A stretch of DNA of 64,000 bases from Ephydatia muelleri (Eukaryota; Porifera; Demospongiae; Spongillida; Spongillidae), in the NCBI GenBank assembly GCA_013339895.1, contig JABACO010000012.1, positions 8,187,414 through 8,251,413 of the forward strand. The letters are read 5' to 3'. A program made the position numbers and the translations under genes. A model generated the notes under the pieces. The model was not told the DNA's origin. It was given only the letters and a program-made list of their open reading frames with translations, and made no database searches. Within the stretch, counting starts at the first letter, position 1. The number at the start of each line of letters is the position of its first letter. Below, piece after piece: positions 1 through 10,632 of the stretch.

Positions 1-683
1 CCTCCAAACTCATTCCGAGGAGCGACCGTACCAGTGTGGGCAGTGCTCGAAGACGTTTGCGCGACAGGTGTACCTGAAGACGCACATGCTCGTTCACACG
101 GGAGAGAGGCCCCATCAGTTGTGAACGATGCGGGAGGGCGTTTGCCCAGCAGTCGGCCCTCAAGACGCACACGCTGACCCACTCTGAAGAGCGACCGTAT
201 CGGTGCGTGGTGTGCGAGAGGGGTTTCGTGCAGGAGTCGGCGCTGAAGACCCACATGCTCACTCACACCGCGGAGAGACCGTATCACTGCCAGCTGTGCG
301 GGAAGGATTTTGCTCAGAGAAGCTCTCTCAAGTTGCACATGTTCATTCACACTGGAGCGAGGCCCCATCGCTGCGAGCATTGCGGCACGACCTTTGTGCG
401 AGTGGCGCACCTGAAGCGACACATGCTCACCCACACGGGAGAGAAACCGCACCAGTGTAGCACATGCGGGAAGGGATTCACGCAGGAGTCGACCCTCCAC
501 AGGCACATGCTCACGCACACCACCGCACGGAGGCCCAGTGTTGAGACAGGTTTGGCGACGGGGAGGAGGGTTCGTGCTGGCGAGAGGTACAGTTGCTGCA
601 ACAGTGGATGCAGCAGGTCTTTTCTGTACATGAAGAATCTGTGCTACCACCTAGCCTACTGTAACAACGCTGCTGTTGTGTAA
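1..683 (+). CDS. C2H2 zinc-finger protein, 3' end, with a one-base frame break
   Basis: This is the C-terminal part of a multi-finger C2H2 protein, a family of mostly nuclear DNA-binding regulators. Six classical fingers follow one another at about 84-bp spacing, each with CxxC, the F/L core and HxxxH, joined by TGERP/TGEKP-type linkers, some degenerate (SEERP, TAERP, TGARP). A seventh, atypical Cys-rich unit near 585-655 ends the protein; the stop is at 681-683. The first finger (about 29-98) is in a different frame from the rest. An extra T at about 119 separates them, since dropping it would align finger 1 with finger 2 (about 112-182). Finger 1 therefore ends in TGA in its own frame. This is either a decaying gene or a sequence error. 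The 5' part lies off the left edge. The target is unknown. Confidence 0.85.
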
Positions 684-1340
684 GCATTTTGTTGATGATG
701 GGCTGGTGACTGTTTTGTCACAACTTGTGATTATCATGTAAATGGCATTTTTTCTGCGTAAGTCACCTGCATGGGTATCGCTCGTCTGTAATGATCTGCG
801 TGTATTCTCAAGCTATTTAGGACAAGGTCACAAAACTGCTGCGTACCTTGCCCCAAATTGCAGGAGTCAATTGAGAATTCGCAAATCTTTACGGTTGGAT
901 TTATAAAAAATTATAATGACAATACAACATTGTAGTAATGAACTACAACAGAATAAAAATTCACATCAGCAACGCATTTGTTCACAAAGTCACTGTGTGA
1001 CTGGTTATACTGACTACTGTCTCCTCCACACAAACGTTCAATATAAGCAGCAGACCGCCGTTATGGGCGTGCATGTACGGTCCGAGTTTTAAAACTGGGA
1101 TCGTTTTCGCCTATACACGTAATTGGGATCTATACACGTCTGTATTACCACATAGCCGACTGTAAAAACGCGAAAAGGGACCTAGCGCATACATGATAAA
1201 ATTAACTATTTGCCATCTGATCTGAGAAGATAGCGAGGTATTGCGGCGTGTTAACTATCCACCGATTTCAAAATGACTGCTGGTGTCCTTTTTCTCTATA
1301 TCGGGTTCTATACTGAGGTGTGTGGGATGCCAAATGCATA

Positions 1341-1560
1341 GAGGATTCAGTGACGTGTTCCGGGAAGGGTCGGCACGCCCACATACGGGCGATGCCTACA
1401 TAGCCTACACACCCCCAACGGAAGGGGCGAGTCACGGTACCCATCACGAAGCCGGGAATAGACCAAGTAACTGATGCATTGTGGAATACATTTGCAGAAA
1501 GCCGGTTAAATTTGCACGTTATTGAGCTCGTTATTTAATATCATCAGCTTGGCACTTAAT
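1341..1560 (+). repeat. Dispanin-associated repeat block, copy 1
   Basis: This is a moderately conserved block containing GGGAAGGGTCGGCACGCCCA and, further on, GAGTCACGGTACCC. It recurs at about 8505-8690, 35405-35630 and 41700-41930, always on the plus strand. Here it is not next to an intact dispanin gene; DSP1 begins 1.9 kb away. It could be a small non-autonomous element or a relic of a duplicated promoter. Confidence 0.6.
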
Positions 1561-1637
1561 TTAGTAGTCATTAGTCTCTTCCCCAGACCAGCATGGATTG
1601 TATCTCGGTGCCCAGACCTTATATCACAGCAACGGAT

Positions 1638-1688
1638 GTATTACATCACCGGTACGTGAAATATTTTCACGTACCGGTGATGTAATAC
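1638..1688. repeat. Perfect 51-bp palindrome
   Basis: Two perfect 24-bp arms (1638-1661 and 1665-1688) are separated by a three-base loop, TAT. The arms contain CACCGGTACGTG. It is probably the core of a small fold-back element or a cruciform-prone site. No flanking duplication was identified. Confidence 0.8.
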
Positions 1689-2888
1689 CTGACCTTACCA
1701 TCTAACAGTCCCTTTTCGGCCGTTTCTTCGTAGATGGGGGCTCATCTCGGTTGACTGTACGCTTAGCCATGCACAAATGCTTGAACAGCTGTCAATCATT
1801 ACTTACGGTTTAAACGCGTGGGAAATACGGTAACCGCATATGAGATTTGGGGGTGTGACCGAACAGATAAGTGTTTATTTTTAAAATAGAATTCCGGGAC
1901 AATGGGGCCATCCGGGACCCTTCCGGGACAATGGTACGAAATCCGGTAGTGTCCCGGACGTTCCGGGACGGTTGGCAACTATGAGTCAGTCTGTACTCAT
2001 TTCTGTCCTAATCTCGGTGCCCAGACCATTCCACCTTATGGCACAATTCAAATGGTGATGCAGAAAGAGGGTTATCTATTCTAAGGAAAATACACACTGA
2101 TCAGCGAAGCAACCTGAGTCAGTCAACCATAATAGCACTTGTGTCCATCAAATTCAATGCAGACAGCTGTTGCTGTGATGCAGAAATCCCTCCAGAACTG
2201 CTAAAGAAGTGTAAAAAGGCTACTTCAGTGACTCTAGGAAGAATGAATGATTAGGCCTATGTGATGATATCTAAATCAATAGTTTATTAATATTTGCAGC
2301 TATGTACATGTGTCAATAGCAATAGATCTGTGTAACTAATACAGGAATGCGACGAAAAGTGGGTGTGGTACGGTGTGTGGCTTCCGGTCCCGGAATGGAC
2401 CTTTTGCCTTTGACGTCACGCATAAATTTTGGGGGGGGCAACTTTAAAAATGGTATAACTTCACCATCATATCTCCTACATGTTTTCCTTTTACCACACG
2501 TTTCATTTTGGTTGTATTTCACGATGAAGCTCTGTAAGGGATTTGTATGCAACGAAACATTGCGGAAGTTGCTAATGAGACACGCGAAGTCGCGCTTTTC
2601 GATTTTTGGGGGGGGCAACTTCCGGTAACTTGTGAGCGCTGTGACATTTGCACCTTAACTGGCGAAGGTACTTCATTTTGGAATACAGTCAGGCATTCAT
2701 TTACCATTAATTTAGTACCTGCTGTGTTTCTTCGTGAAGTTCCTATAAGGACTTATGTTATGTCAAACACAACCAATCAATTTGTGACGTCAGAAGGCTT
2801 ATTTGCCAAAAAAACTATGATGTCAGTGACTGTAGTTCGTTAACAACATGCGTATTGAAACAACTTCGTTACCGGAGTAATACATGTA

Positions 2889-3433
2889 TTAGTCGTTAGA
2901 ATAGAAAACCCTCTGCTGGAAAATGAGACCTTCCAGCGATCCTATACTGGCTGTCGCCGTGAGTCCAGTCCAAATGATAGTGCAGATGGACATCACAACA
3001 CCTATCATGGAGTATCGTTGGGCGTTTGGGTAATCGTATGCTCCCTTCTTGATCCGAGCCTATACGTGGGAAGGCAACCGCACGTGTATACGCAATGCGA
3101 AGTAGTCTATATGCTTTACTCTACCTGTGCCGCCATAACGATCGCGATCATCCCGAAGACAAGCGACAGGAGGTTAAGAAAGCCGCACACAATGGTGATA
3201 ATGATGACCAAGACCAAGAAGTCCTCTGGCCCGTCATAGTTTGGGTTCTGCGGTACAGGAGGCGTAAAGACGGGAGGGGACGGGATCTATACATGGATAG
3301 TTATCAGTCAGCATGACATCAGCTGTAGCACAATACTTTGGTTTACCCGTTGGGAGGATGATTGAATGGCCCAGGGTGATGGCTGGGCCGTGGCTACGTC
3401 GTAGGTAGGAGGAGCGCTATTCGTACTGGCCAT
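2889..3433 (-). CDS. DSP1: dispanin/CD225 (IFITM-like) small membrane protein
   Basis: The gene has three exons on the minus strand: 3347-3433, 3125-3286 and 2889-3059. The introns are 60 and 65 bp, both GT-AG and phase 0, giving 139 residues. The start is the ATG in the conserved context ATGGCCAGTAC shared by all copies. The N-terminus is Pro-rich with a PPTY motif. Exon 2 carries NPNYDGPEDF and the first hydrophobic segment. Exon 3 begins ARIKK, then YPNAQRYSMIG, matching the CD225 loop and second membrane segment. The C-terminus (SIGSLEGLIFQQR...) differs from all other copies. Dispanins/IFITMs sit in plasma or endosomal membranes, and some restrict virus entry in vertebrates. That role is not shown here. 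Confidence 0.8.
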
Positions 3434-3452
3434 TTTCATTACGGGGCGGAAG

Positions 3453-3496
3453 TGTGTTACGTCACACAATTATTTATCGGGTCAGACCTCTGACCT
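3453..3496 (-). promoter_or_regulatory. CRE-like palindrome plus DR1-like motif upstream of DSP1
   Basis: At 3453-3468 is TGTGTTACGTCACACA, which reads as a bZIP (CREB/ATF-type) palindrome. At 3484-3496 the minus strand reads AGGTCAGAGGTCT, a one-mismatch DR1 nuclear-receptor site. Both lie within 65 bp of the DSP1 start and recur at the same place in other copies. Confidence 0.5.
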
Positions 3497-3920
3497 AATC
3501 GTGTGACGTAGTGCTCGGTGCAAAATAAAGTCACTTTATTACCTCATTGGACGACCTTGGTCTGTAATTCTATTCGAAGCTCCAAAGTGACAGCACAAGG
3601 AATAAAATAATTGTGCCACAGCTCTTTCCTCTTCGGTAAACAGCATCTGCTCCCACGTAGAGCAGAACGTCATTCTGACTTCGCGAGAAGTCAATGAAGG
3701 TTTCTTATCAGCCATTTCTTCGCTTCTGTACATCTACTTACTTTGAGACAAAAACATCGCTAATACTACTTACTTAACAAGTCACGCGCGCGAGCCATAT
3801 GATTTGTACCTGGGAATGGATATCGTCTGTTGCATGCTCAGTACGCACTCAGACCAGTTGATCAGCTAGAAATTGTTCGTGTGGTTTACGCGGAATTAGG
3901 CTTAAGTAAGCATTAGGCTT

Positions 3921-4357
3921 ACTGTAACCGTGGTGCAGTAAAGCTGGTAGTCTGCAGCGCTGTTCAGGACACCTGGATACAGCTGTCATCTACATATTGC
4001 AGTCAGTCTATTCGGTCAGTGCTCTGCACATATTTACGCTACTACAGTTATAATAAGGTCAAACGACTCTATCACTTGGGTGATCGGTGTAGGCTGGCTA
4101 CAGTCTATATAGATATGCCTATTAGTGCGCACTCTATACTGTTCCTCTAGCTCTACTGTGATTTACGATGTGCTAGCCATTGCTCCTCCCTCCCTTCATA
4201 AAGATCTACAAATTCCAAGTAGTATTAAGCAATTGTGTTGTGGTGAGTCATTCTACCATTTCTTCTTTTTGTTCATTAGTTTGCAAGTCTGAGGAACAAG
4301 CAAATAACAGATGGTACAACCTTCAACCTCATCCGTATATATGTGTGTATTAGTTTC
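3921..4357 (+). repeat. Inverted copy of the 10.18-10.62 kb segment
   Basis: About 440 bp here match the reverse complement of about 10178-10617, with small gaps. The right edge falls exactly where DSP2 is cut (4357/4358), so this segment replaced the 3' part of that gene. No protein is recognised in it. Confidence 0.7.
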
Positions 4358-4645
4358 ATGGTGGTAATGATGACCAAGCCCAAGAAGTCCTCTGGCCCGT
4401 CATAGTTTGGGTTCTGCGGTACAGGAGACATAAAGACGAGAGGGGCCGGAATCTACATACGTATAATGCATGACATCGATATCGGCTGTATAGCACTAGT
4501 TTAGATGATAATGATTTGGTTTTACTTGTTGGGAGGATGGTTGAGTGGGCAGAAGTGATGGTTGGGCCATGGGCGCATCGTAGGCAGGAGGAAGCTCACG
4601 AGGCTGGCTACTAGGAGTTTGCTTGACGTCGCTCGTACTGGCCAT
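4358..4645 (-). pseudogene. DSP2: truncated dispanin gene
   Basis: Exon 1 (4526-4645, 40 codons, with PPAY) and the start of exon 2 (from 4452) are intact and in frame. The gene stops abruptly at 4358 inside the first hydrophobic segment, where unrelated repeat sequence begins. Exon 3 is absent. The remaining part is closest to DSP4, with which it also shares about 260 bp of 5' flank. Without the second membrane segment it cannot make a normal dispanin. Confidence 0.8.
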
Positions 4646-4663
4646 TCTTCGTTGACGGAGAAG

Positions 4664-4747
4664 TGTGTTACGTCACACATTATTGGGTCAGGGGCCGACG
4701 GAGACGTGTGTTACGTCACACATTATTGGGTCAGGGGTCAGAGGTCA
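4664..4747 (-). promoter_or_regulatory. Duplicated CRE-like palindrome and DR1 motif upstream of DSP2
   Basis: TGTGTTACGTCACACA occurs twice, at 4664-4679 and 4707-4722, as part of a 43-bp tandem duplication. GGGTCAGAGGTCA (a DR1 arrangement of two AGGTCA-type half-sites) follows at 4735-4747. The order from the gene outward is CRE, CRE, DR1. Confidence 0.5.
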
Positions 4748-4779
4748 CTAGGTACTCTATTAGAACGATACCATAAATA

Positions 4780-5010
4780 GTTTTAATCCCCACCTCCATT
4801 AACGATGCTACGTGTTGAGCAAGCCGTATCACCAGCCTCATTTGAAGTCAGATCCCTGTCAGAAACGTACGATGCATAGTTCTTGCATTCACTACACCAT
4901 CGTAATTCAGAACATCCCATATGCCGCAAAACGTATTCTTTAGACGCGCAGCCCGCCAGTATTATCTGAGATATAAGAGGGATTGGAAACGGCCAGCCCA
5001 ATCAACACCG
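4780..5010 (-). repeat. 5' flank shared with DSP4
   Basis: This segment is the reverse complement of about 22022-22220, which lies upstream of DSP4. Together with the promoter motifs it shows that DSP2 and DSP4 were copied with their upstream DNA, in opposite orientations. Confidence 0.75.
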
Positions 5011-6070
5011 ATTAACCCGGACGATGCTACATGGTACACATGGGTTCGAATTCCCTCTCGGTACAATTTTTTTCATTCTTCTACACGTAGAATGAAGTAG
5101 TTGACTAACTAAATAGAAAATTCATCACTAAATCATCTTTCTTAAAGTGTATGCACAACTGTAGTTCCTTTTTCATTGCCTTTGGATTTTAGGTTCACCA
5201 TGGTTTTCTTGCTGGCAACAGAACTTTGTAATGTTCCATCAATGCACAACACAACGAAAGTCCACGAAAGCTTCACTAGTCCCGGGGCACGGATTACGAG
5301 CACTAGTTCTGATTTTGCTTTCTTCCGCTCTTTTGTAATTTTTTCCCAAGTACATTAACAACTTTTCTATCGAAAAAGTGATCTGTAGGATGTATAGGAT
5401 TGGTGGTGCAAAAGGCAAGGAACAAGTTACAGGATTGTTACAGTGGGATTTAATTGGATTCAAATTTATTCATCTTTGACGACAGTATATTTTATATTCG
5501 TGTTTTATGTGCTTTATTGAAGTCAACTTTTTGCGGGGTGGCCGATTCTCATTTGAATGGACGTATGATTTGTAAAATAGCATAAAAGAAAAGTAACTGG
5601 ATGTATTTAGCCCGTGAGCAGGGTTATAATCTCTGACTATATTGGGGAAGCCGGAAACCTTCCTATAGAGGGTTAACCGATGTGTTGATACCTCAGGTTT
5701 GTGACATACACTGACCTTTGTTTCGAATCAGGATTGGTTCCGTGAGCGTGGTTTCGTTGGAGCGTTTTAAAAATATAACGAAGCGTTACCTTTACTCGCA
5801 CTATATCAAAATACACAATAGATAGTGACTCATAGTATATACAATGTACGCTTCGTTGCACAGTGCCATTTTAGTGGAGTGACAATTCGGCAATTCAAAT
5901 CCGCCATTTTATTGGTTCCCTCCTTCACTTCATCACGTGTAACTCACGATAGGAACATCGTACGAAGACCAAATAAGCATCAGATTGAAGTATTTACTTC
6001 CAAACGTGCCTTTTTATTAATAATAACATGTGCAAACATCAGCCGATGAAGATAAGTAACGGAAATGTAA

Positions 6071-6165
6071 TCTCGTACCTAGACCCACCATGACGTAAGT
6101 GTTTATCGCTTCCTGTCGTAGTGTAAGCGATAAACACTTACGTCATGGTGGGTCTGGGTACGAGA
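6071..6165. mobile_element. Small fold-back element (MITE-like)
   Basis: The two arms of about 40 bp are almost perfectly inverted around a 13-base loop and contain GACCCACCATGACGTAAGTG. An 11-bp direct repeat, TAACGGAAATG, flanks both sides (6057-6067 and 6167-6177). It may be a target-site duplication, although it is not directly adjacent on both sides. Confidence 0.7.
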
Positions 6166-6847
6166 CTAACGGAAATGCCCGTAACTTTGTGGTCCAAAAA
6201 TATTTTGATCAACTTAGAATAACTTATTGACACTTACTATGCACGTAGGAAGCAAAAGAATGCTAGAAAACGTTGTTTCCAGTCGAAGAATCGATTCCTC
6301 TCGTAAAGTAAAGCAGGTGCAAATTCATCAATGGTGGCCTAGCGTGCAATATGACGTCACCACGCATTCATTAACGGTTGCGTGACGTCCCATGCGTACA
6401 TCGTTTTTAATAGCATCAGTCATTAAAATGTATTTATGGCTACCACAACTGGTACTATGTAACCAGTGGAGCAGCAACTATTTTACCACACTGTACAGCT
6501 TCTAGATTTGGTGCGTGTATTCTTAGTTGTGTCGACCTTTTCTGTTCTCTTTGTGTTGTTATATTTTAGAAACTTAGTATGGCATCATTTAGTGTGAACA
6601 TGCATTGGTTGTGAAAATTTTTTGCTTCAAATATTGCAAGTGTGTCAGACCACATTGTATGTTGGCATACTAGTCTGCAGACAGGTGACGTAATGTTGCC
6701 GTTGCTGCACTTGACTCAATTGCTGGTCAATTCCTAATGAACGGACACTCCTTGAGAATGGTATTTGGATCCAATCTGTGCTCTTAACTTCTTTTGATAT
6801 GTGATGTCAACTCAGTGCAGACCTACATCTGTGCAGCTTGTGAGCAT

Positions 6848-7070
6848 GTGTGTGTGTGTGTGTGTATGTGTGTGTATGTGTGTGTGTATGTGTGCGTGTG
6901 TGTGTGTATGTGCATGTGTGTATGTGTGTGCGTGTGTGTGTGTGGCGTATGTGTGTGCATGCGTGTATATATGTGTGTGCATGTGTGTATGTGTGTGTTC
7001 GTGTAATGGCGTAATATATGTGTGTGCATGTGTGTATGTGTGTGTTCGTGTAATGGCGTACACCATTTTT
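6848..7070 (+). repeat. TG/CA microsatellite, compound
   Basis: The run is TGTG with interspersed TATG and TGCG. Open frames across it are low-complexity artefacts. Confidence 0.9.
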
Positions 7071-7276
7071 ATGGCAATGGTTTCATGTCAGTTTCATGAT
7101 GTCGAGTCCCGAATTGAAAGGGGTACATGTGCAGACGTGTGCATGCATGCATTTGTGTGTGCAAGTGTGTTGCGTGTGCAGTGTATTGTGTGTGCATAAG
7201 TGTTGTACATGTGTGTGTGTTTACATGTGCACATTTAGTACAACAAAGTAGGCATTTTGCTTTCAGTCATATACAT

Positions 7277-7524
7277 GACACGAGGTGTTAGGGAGTGCTC
7301 CTGCTATGACACCAGGTGTTAGGAAGTGCTCCTGCTATGACACCAGGTGTTAGGGAGTGCTCCTGCTATGACACCAGGTGTTAGGGAGTGCTCCTGCTAT
7401 GACACCAGGTGTTAGGGAGTGCTCCTGCTATGACACCAGGTGTTAGGGAGTGCTCCTGCTATGACACCAGGTGTTAGGGAGTGCTCCTGCTATGACACCA
7501 GGTGTTAGGGAGTGCTCCTGCTAT
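7277..7524 (+). repeat. 31-bp minisatellite, eight units
   Basis: There are exactly eight contiguous units of 31 bp, containing ACACCAGGTGTTAGGGAGTG. Units 1 and 2 each carry one substitution; the rest are identical. There are no spacers, so this is not a CRISPR array. Each unit contains the palindrome ACACCAGGTGT. Confidence 0.95.
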
Positions 7525-7828
7525 ATCAGAACTGGTTACCTAATACTTTTGCAATTGATCAGTTTATTATCTTGCATGTTGTCACCGTGCACTGTGCTGT
7601 AGAGACACATGCATTGTTACTGAGGTAAGAATCGCGAGCACATTGCATTGCAATTGCGTCATGAATGTTTTGGTGGACAACAGCGATTAAGCAAACACAA
7701 TCCATAATTGACCAACGTTTACTTATTTACAATCCAACTGCTACGCCGCTGTAAAAATTTCTCCTGCATGTTCCGCGGTGTTACTTTCCACTGTTCCCTG
7801 TATATGAAACAACTTCGTTACCGGAATA

Positions 7829-8407
7829 TTAGTCGTTATAATAGACATTCCTCAGCAGGTAAAGGACACCTGTCGCCGATCCTACAGTGACGGTCGCTAT
7901 GACTCCAGTGCAAATGATAATGCACATGGACATCACAACACCTATCATGGAGTATCGTTGGGCCCTTGGGTAATCGTATGCTCCCTTCTTGATCCGAGCC
8001 TATACGTGGGAAGGCAACCGCACGTGTATACGCAATGCGAAGTAGTCTATATGCTTTACTCTACCTGTGCCGCCATAACGATCGCAATCATCCCGAAGAC
8101 AAGCGACAGGAGGTTAAGAAAGGCGCACACGATGGTGATAATGATGACCAAGACCAAGAAGTCCTCTGGCCCGTCATAGTTTGTGTTCAGCGGTACGACG
8201 TCAGAGACCGGGACCTATACATATACGGATAATTTATATCAGTCATATATCGGCTGCATAGCAAAGAGATGACAATAATTAGTTTACTTGTTGGGAGAAT
8301 GGATGAATGGGCAAAAATGATGGTTGGGCCATGGCCGCATCGTAGGCAGGAGGAAGCTCACGAGGCTGGGTACTAGGAGGTCGCTCGACGTCGCTCGTAC
8401 TGGCCAT
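7829..8407 (-). CDS. DSP3: dispanin/CD225 (IFITM-like) small membrane protein
   Basis: Three minus-strand exons (8288-8407, 8065-8214, 7829-7999) with GT-AG introns give 146 residues. Exon 1 carries LPPAYDAAMAQPS with a PPAY motif. Exon 2 begins VPVSDVVPLN, a variant shared with DSP5 and DSP6, then TNYDGPEDF and the first hydrophobic segment with one Cys. Exon 3 reads ARIKK, YPRAQRYSMIGVV and a second hydrophobic segment ending VGSATGVLYLLRN. The gene is complete by all visible criteria. Its 3' exon and 3' flank are closely matched by DSP6. Membrane topology and any antiviral role are inferred from the family. Confidence 0.82.
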
Positions 8408-8435
8408 TTTCATTAACGGTTACGACAGTTTATCG

Positions 8436-8473
8436 GGGTCAGAGGTCAAACGTCATCCGCTGCTGTGACGTAA
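8436..8473 (-). promoter_or_regulatory. DR1 and CRE-like motifs upstream of DSP3
   Basis: GGGTCAGAGGTCA (DR1) is at 8436-8448 and TGACGTAA (CRE-like half palindrome) at 8466-8473. Here the DR1 is nearer the gene than the CRE-like motif, opposite to DSP1, DSP2 and DSP4. Confidence 0.4.
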
Positions 8474-8504
8474 TGGGTCTGACGTACATAATGGCAGCTT
8501 GAAG

Positions 8505-8690
8505 AGGAGCGCTATACGGGTCAGTGACGTCCGGGAAGGGTCGATACGCCCACAGATGGTGATGCCTACATTCCACAGTCGGGGCGAGTCACGGTACCCA
8601 TCGAGAATTGACCAAATAACTGCGGAATAGCGGGTTTAATACATGCAGCGCTCATTATTTAATATCATCCGCTCCGTTCACGCAGCGCTT
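8505..8690 (+). repeat. Dispanin-associated repeat block, copy 2
   Basis: This is a plus-strand copy of the block seen at 1341, 35405 and 41700. Relative to DSP3, which is on the minus strand, it is inverted compared with its position upstream of DSP5 and DSP6. The DNA beyond it (8690-8985) is the reverse complement of 35090-35400, as expected for a shared 5' flank. Only the inner block is flipped. Confidence 0.6.
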
Positions 8691-9015
8691 GGGTCAATGT
8701 CACAACACGTGTAAAACTCTATACATGTATTAATTAGCTACATGATGGCCACGTAACTATAATTATCTGTGTCACAATTCAGTCATACTATTGCAGTGTC
8801 GTGCTGAATACCATTGTACTTGTATCCAATATAGACCTATAGTCATAAACATGTTTGAAAATGTATTGGGGACTTAAGTGAGCCATAACATGGCATGTAT
8901 TGTTGCAGCAATCCATATACTTTAAATTTGTATTAACTGGCCTGGCAAAATGGAGGAGTGAAATTGGTATTTTAAACTTGATAAACTACACTGATGTGGG
9001 TTGCTTCTGGGAGTA

Positions 9016-9186
9016 CCGGTGTCAGAGGCATTACGGTCCGGGGCAATTTTCGGTCCCCCCCTCCCCCCCGAACCCAACTCCCTAGGGATTACGGTCCCCC
9101 GGACCGAGTTCCCTGGTTGACCAAAACCAATTAACCGGACTCAATTCGAAATACGGCCCCCTCCTTCCCGGACCGAATTCCCTATC
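9016..9186 (+). repeat. Solo end of the GGTCCG-type element
   Basis: This resembles the left terminal region of the 17414-20994 element: CCGGTGTCA, then repeated CGGTCC and GGACCGA motifs and AACCCAACTCCCTAGG. No matching opposite end lies nearby, so it is a truncated or solo terminus. Confidence 0.6.
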
Positions 9187-10177
9187 TGCACTTTTGGTCT
9201 GTTTTCCCCGGTTGTTCTTTCGAGGGGACAGTGGCACTGCTCTCTTGGTCTCTGACGTGGACTAAAGGCTGTGTTTACGATCAACGTTGTTTTATAGTCA
9301 TTACATGGATCTGCATGTAGAGCGTGTTCCTTCACACGGCGTGCACCTATAGCTAGCCTTAATTGGTCATGCACATTATCATATCTTTTCATTTAATTCT
9401 TAGATCTATGTTGCAGGATGATATACTTACTTGCAGGCGGATAGTAAATTGTTCAAATTCGAGGGTTTCACTTGAGTTTCGAATGTTTCAGTTACACACC
9501 TATAATGTTTTATGTACTGATAAATTTGACACCTGTTTGAAGGCGTGTGAATGTACGAGACAATGAAATGTTACCCAACTGTATTATATACCATTATCAC
9601 TCATTGCTACAAAAAAAAAAAAAAAAAAAAAAACATCAATAAACAATAACAGCTAAAACGGCACAATCAAAGAGAAACAAAATGAATCATATTTTAATAC
9701 ACATGCACTATCGTATTGCAATTAACAGCATACGCACAGAAACAACGCCCAAAGCATGAGTTCCATTGATTGAAGGAACAGGAATGCAAAGTGTGTCTTC
9801 TGCTTCCCGGTTGAAGCACAAAGACAGTGACCAAGTTCTATGAAGGACTGATGTTGTCTCAATGACAATAGGGACAAAAAAATGAATGAATGAATTAATG
9901 AATTAATTAATTAATGAAGAAAATTTTAAAAAGCAAAATATGACTAGGTACAACAAGATTGGACAATTTCTGGACAAATCCATCCCTACTGACCTGTAAA
10001 AATAAATATTGCCTCATCTGACATAGCTGGTCTGCTTGGCTTCTATAACGGGAGATATGTGACAGGTTCTTGACTTGTAACATCAGAAGCACTGACAGTT
10101 TTATACAATTAGCCGGATGCAGCACTGTGATTACATGCATGTCACATGTAAAACCATTACTGCATGTATATCAGAGG
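9187..10177. other. Intergenic, no gene seen
   Basis: AT-rich sequence with a 23-base A run near 9610 and an ATTA-rich simple stretch near 9880-9915. No coding exon or RNA gene could be supported. Confidence 0.5.
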
Positions 10178-10617
10178 TGAAACTAATACACACGTATATA
10201 TATACGGATGAGGTTGAAGGTTGTACCATCTGTTATTTGCTTGTTCCTCAGACTTGCAAACAAATGAACAAAAAGAAGAAATGGTAGAATGACTCACCAC
10301 AACACAATTGCTTAATACTACTTGGAATTTGTAGATCTTTATGAAGGGAGGGAGGAGCAATGGCTAGCACAGCGTAAATCACAGTAGAGCTAGAGGAACA
10401 GTATGGAGTGCGCACGAATAGGCAGATCTATGTAGACTGTAGCCAGCCGACACCGATCACCCAAGTGATAGAGTCGTTTGACCTTATTATAACTGTAGCG
10501 TAAATATGTGCAGAGCACTGACCGAATAGACTGACTGCAATATGTAGATGACAGCTGTATCCAGGTGTCCTGAACAGCGCTGCACACTGCATGGACTTCC
10601 AGCTTTACTGCATGCAC
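10178..10617 (-). repeat. Repeat segment, inverted relative to 3921-4357
   Basis: The reverse complement of this stretch matches 3921-4357. It directly precedes the long-TIR element at 10633. The 3.9-kb copy lacks that element after the shared GGTTACAGTA, so it resembles a partly empty site. Confidence 0.6.
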
Positions 10618-10632
10618 TGCGGTTACAGTATA

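Larger units (their letters stand above)
684..2888. other. Intergenic, no convincing gene
   Basis: I see no coding exon here. The stretch holds one copy of the about 200-bp repeat block also found near the dispanin genes (about 1341-1560), a near-perfect palindrome (1638-1688), and two G-run motifs (GGGGGGGCAACTT) near 2430 and 2610. The short open frames in both strands lack family resemblance. Confidence 0.5.
5011..7276. other. Intergenic, repeat-derived, no gene seen
   Basis: About 5090-5680 is related to 42915-43500: the first part in inverted orientation, the second in direct orientation. A fold-back element lies at 6071-6165, and TG-rich microsatellite runs from about 6848 to 7070. The latter contains a 41-bp direct duplication carrying GTAATGGCGTA. 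I found no supported coding exon. Confidence 0.5.

Noticed and set aside
2925..3239. Recurring antisense frame (VIVCSLLDPSLYVGRQPHVYT) at each dispanin copy
   Set aside because: It is the reverse strand of exons 2-3 and intron 2 of the dispanin genes. It recurs because the genes recur.
5010..5070. Possible tRNA (GGTTCGAATTCCC looks like a T-arm)
   Set aside because: The stem pairs poorly and no D-arm, A box or acceptor stem could be built around it.
6794..7066. Cys/Val-rich and His/Thr-rich frames
   Set aside because: Translations of TG/CA microsatellite. The same applies near 11.9, 36.7, 46.3, 55.1 and 56.2 kb.
7277..7524. CRISPR-like array
   Set aside because: The 31-bp units are directly adjacent without spacers, and the DNA is animal.
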